Shown: positions 4,179-5,223 of the stretch, piece after piece
How positions within the stretch are numbered: the first letter of the stretch is position 1
Layout: every line of letters starts with the position of its first letter
DNA from: an uncultured Clostridia bacterium
GTDB taxonomy: Bacteria; Bacillota; Clostridia; Christensenellales; Borkfalkiaceae
DNA length: 5,223 bases
Assembly (NCBI GenBank): GCA_947581885.1
Contig: CANPWF010000126.1
Location: forward strand, 1-5,223
Direction: 5' to 3'
Made by a program: the position numbers and the translations under genes
Notes under the pieces: generated by a model
What the model saw: the letters and a program-made list of their open reading frames with translations, nothing else
The model's database searches: none
What the model was told of the DNA's origin: nothing

Positions 4179-5223
4179 TCAGTTGGCTGTCCTGCGGACA
4201 TAGACGATCTTCTCGCGGGCGGAGAGCTTCTTGATGAGCGCGTCGATATCCTGCAAGTTTGTGAGGGAGACGACAACGTCGACGATCGCGTCGCCGTTTT
4301 TATCGTATCTTCCGTTGATGGAAGTGAGGGAGAGGTGCATCTCGTTGAGCACGGCGGAGATCGCAAGCAGGGCGGCTCCCTGCTCTTCCGCCCCCACGAC
4401 GAGCGCGGCTTTGAAGCGTGCCTCTTCCCCCTCTTGGCGGATCCATTCGGCGGGTTGCAGCCGTTCGGGGTCGGCATTTTTCAGGTTGGGGCAGTCCTTG
4501 CGGTGGACGACGATGCCCCTCCCGCGCGTGACGAAGCCCACGATATCGTCCCCGGGGACGGGCGAACAGCACCCCGCGAAGGAGACGAGCAGTCCGCTCA
4601 TGCCCTTCACCGTCACCGTGCCCTTCGCATGGTGTTCCTTGAAGGGTTGCAGGACGGGCGCGGTGGGCACTTCCTTTCGGAAATAGTCGACGAGTTTGAA
4701 GAAGATCTGGTTGACGGATATGGCACCGTAGCCCACCGAGGAGAAGAGTTCGTCCTGCGTATCGAAGGAGAACCGCTCGGAGATCTTCTTGAAACTTTCG
4801 GGGGTGAGCAAATCGGAAAGGGCGTAGCCTCTGCGCTTTGCCGCCTCTTCGAGCATGCTCCGCCCGAGCTTGATATTGTCCTCGCGCATCGCCTTCTTGA
4901 AGAAGGACTTGATCTTGGTGCGGGCCGAGGGAGATTTAACGAATTTGAGCCAATCGCGGGAAGGCCCCTTGGAGTTGGGGGAAGTGATGATCTCGACGAT
5001 ATCGCCGAGTTCCAACTGCGAATCGAGGGGGACGATCTTGCCGTTGACCTTCGCGCCCGTACAGCGGTTGCCCACTTCCGAGTGGATGGCGTAGGCGAAA
5101 TCGACGGGCGTTGCCCCCGCGGGAAGGGAGATGACCTTGCTCTGCGGGGTAAAAACGAGAAGTTCGGAGCTGTACAGTTCCCCCTTCACCGTATCGAGGA
5201 ATTCGCGGGAATCCTTGATCCCC
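4179..5223 (-). CDS. relA: RelA/SpoT-type (p)ppGpp synthetase/hydrolase, C-terminal part
   Basis: This is the C-terminal regulatory half of a long RelA/SpoT homologue, the stringent-response enzyme that makes and degrades (p)ppGpp. The gene enters from beyond 5223, so the hydrolase and synthetase domains are off-window. The first visible residues are GIKDSREFLDTVKGELYSSE, which match the linker before the TGS domain; the GTG at 5189 is internal, not a start. About 347 residues are visible: TGS domain (about 20-82, VFTPQSKVISLPAGATPVDF), helical segment (about 85-190), zinc-finger/RIS region with the CC pair at 218-219 plus H240 and C244, and a C-terminal ACT domain (about 271-345). These parts sense uncharged tRNA on the ribosome and restrain the catalytic half. 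All look intact. It is the most upstream visible gene of the operon with the hydrolase and hemZ. dtd, often next to relA in Bacillota, is absent from this spot. Confidence 0.95.
   Translation of the reverse strand, partial: GIKDSREFLDTVKGELYSSELLVFTPQSKVISLPAGATPVDFAYAIHSEVGNRCTGAKVNGKIVPLDSQLELGDIVEIITSPNSKGPSRDWLKFVKSPSARTKIKSFFKKAMREDNIKLGRSMLEEAAKRRGYALSDLLTPESFKKISERFSFDTQDELFSSVGYGAISVNQIFFKLVDYFRKEVPTAPVLQPFKEHHAKGTVTVKGMSGLLVSFAGCCSPVPGDDIVGFVTRGRGIVVHRKDCPNLKNADPERLQPAEWIRQEGEEARFKAALVVGAEEQGAALLAISAVLNEMHLSLTSINGRYDKNGDAIVDVVVSLTNLQDIDALIKKLSAREKIVYVRRTAN

Noticed and set aside
4178..4477. An N-terminal extension of 100 residues for the metallo-hydrolase
   Set aside because: It lies wholly inside relA in another frame and encodes low-complexity S, R, P and T residues. 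The fold's normal N-terminus starts at 4177.
5187..5189. GTG at 5189 as the start of relA
   Set aside because: The frame stays open to the window edge, and the residues before it match the RelA linker, so the gene is simply cut by the window.

Overview
This window (roughly 55-60% G+C by eye) looks like chromosome of an uncultured or poorly characterised member of the Bacillota, most likely an anaerobic Clostridia lineage. The evidence is the minus-strand cluster of a RelA/SpoT-type (p)ppGpp enzyme, a glyoxalase-II-like metallo-hydrolase and the radical SAM protein HemZ, an arrangement typical of that class. AGGAGG-type ribosome binding sites, a BspA-like leucine-rich-repeat protein and dispersed hairpin repeats of the kind common in gut Clostridia genomes agree with this. 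The taxonomy is inference from gene content, not measurement.

Layout. Bases 1-202 hold no gene. They contain two hairpin repeat copies, a 22-bp direct repeat and the intrinsic terminator of rpsO. rpsO (ribosomal protein S15) runs on the minus strand at 203-457. The 241-bp interval 458-698 is a divergent control region with a near-consensus promoter on each strand. The rpsO transcript has a leader of about 76 nt whose last part can fold into two abutting hairpins, one of them masking the Shine-Dalgarno. The plus-strand promoter ends so close to its gene that the mRNA would be essentially leaderless. At 699-1796 (+) lies a gene for a membrane-anchored protein with a BspA-like leucine-rich-repeat C-terminus.

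Bases 1797-2159 separate this gene from the convergent hemZ and contain no coding sequence. They hold a double-hairpin repeat of the same family as that at the left edge, and a 196-bp MITE-like element with 16-bp imperfect terminal inverted repeats and several internal hairpins. The rest is one minus-strand operon: relA (3' part only, cut by the window edge), a metallo-beta-lactamase-fold hydrolase starting 1 nt after the relA stop, and hemZ overlapping the hydrolase by 7 nt.

No mobile gene, CRISPR array, tRNA or rRNA is visible, and no clearly new multi-gene system is present. The most interesting signals are non-coding: the structured rpsO leader, the repeat copies that keep pairing while changing sequence, the apparently composite MITE-like element, and the leaderless promoter of the LRR gene.
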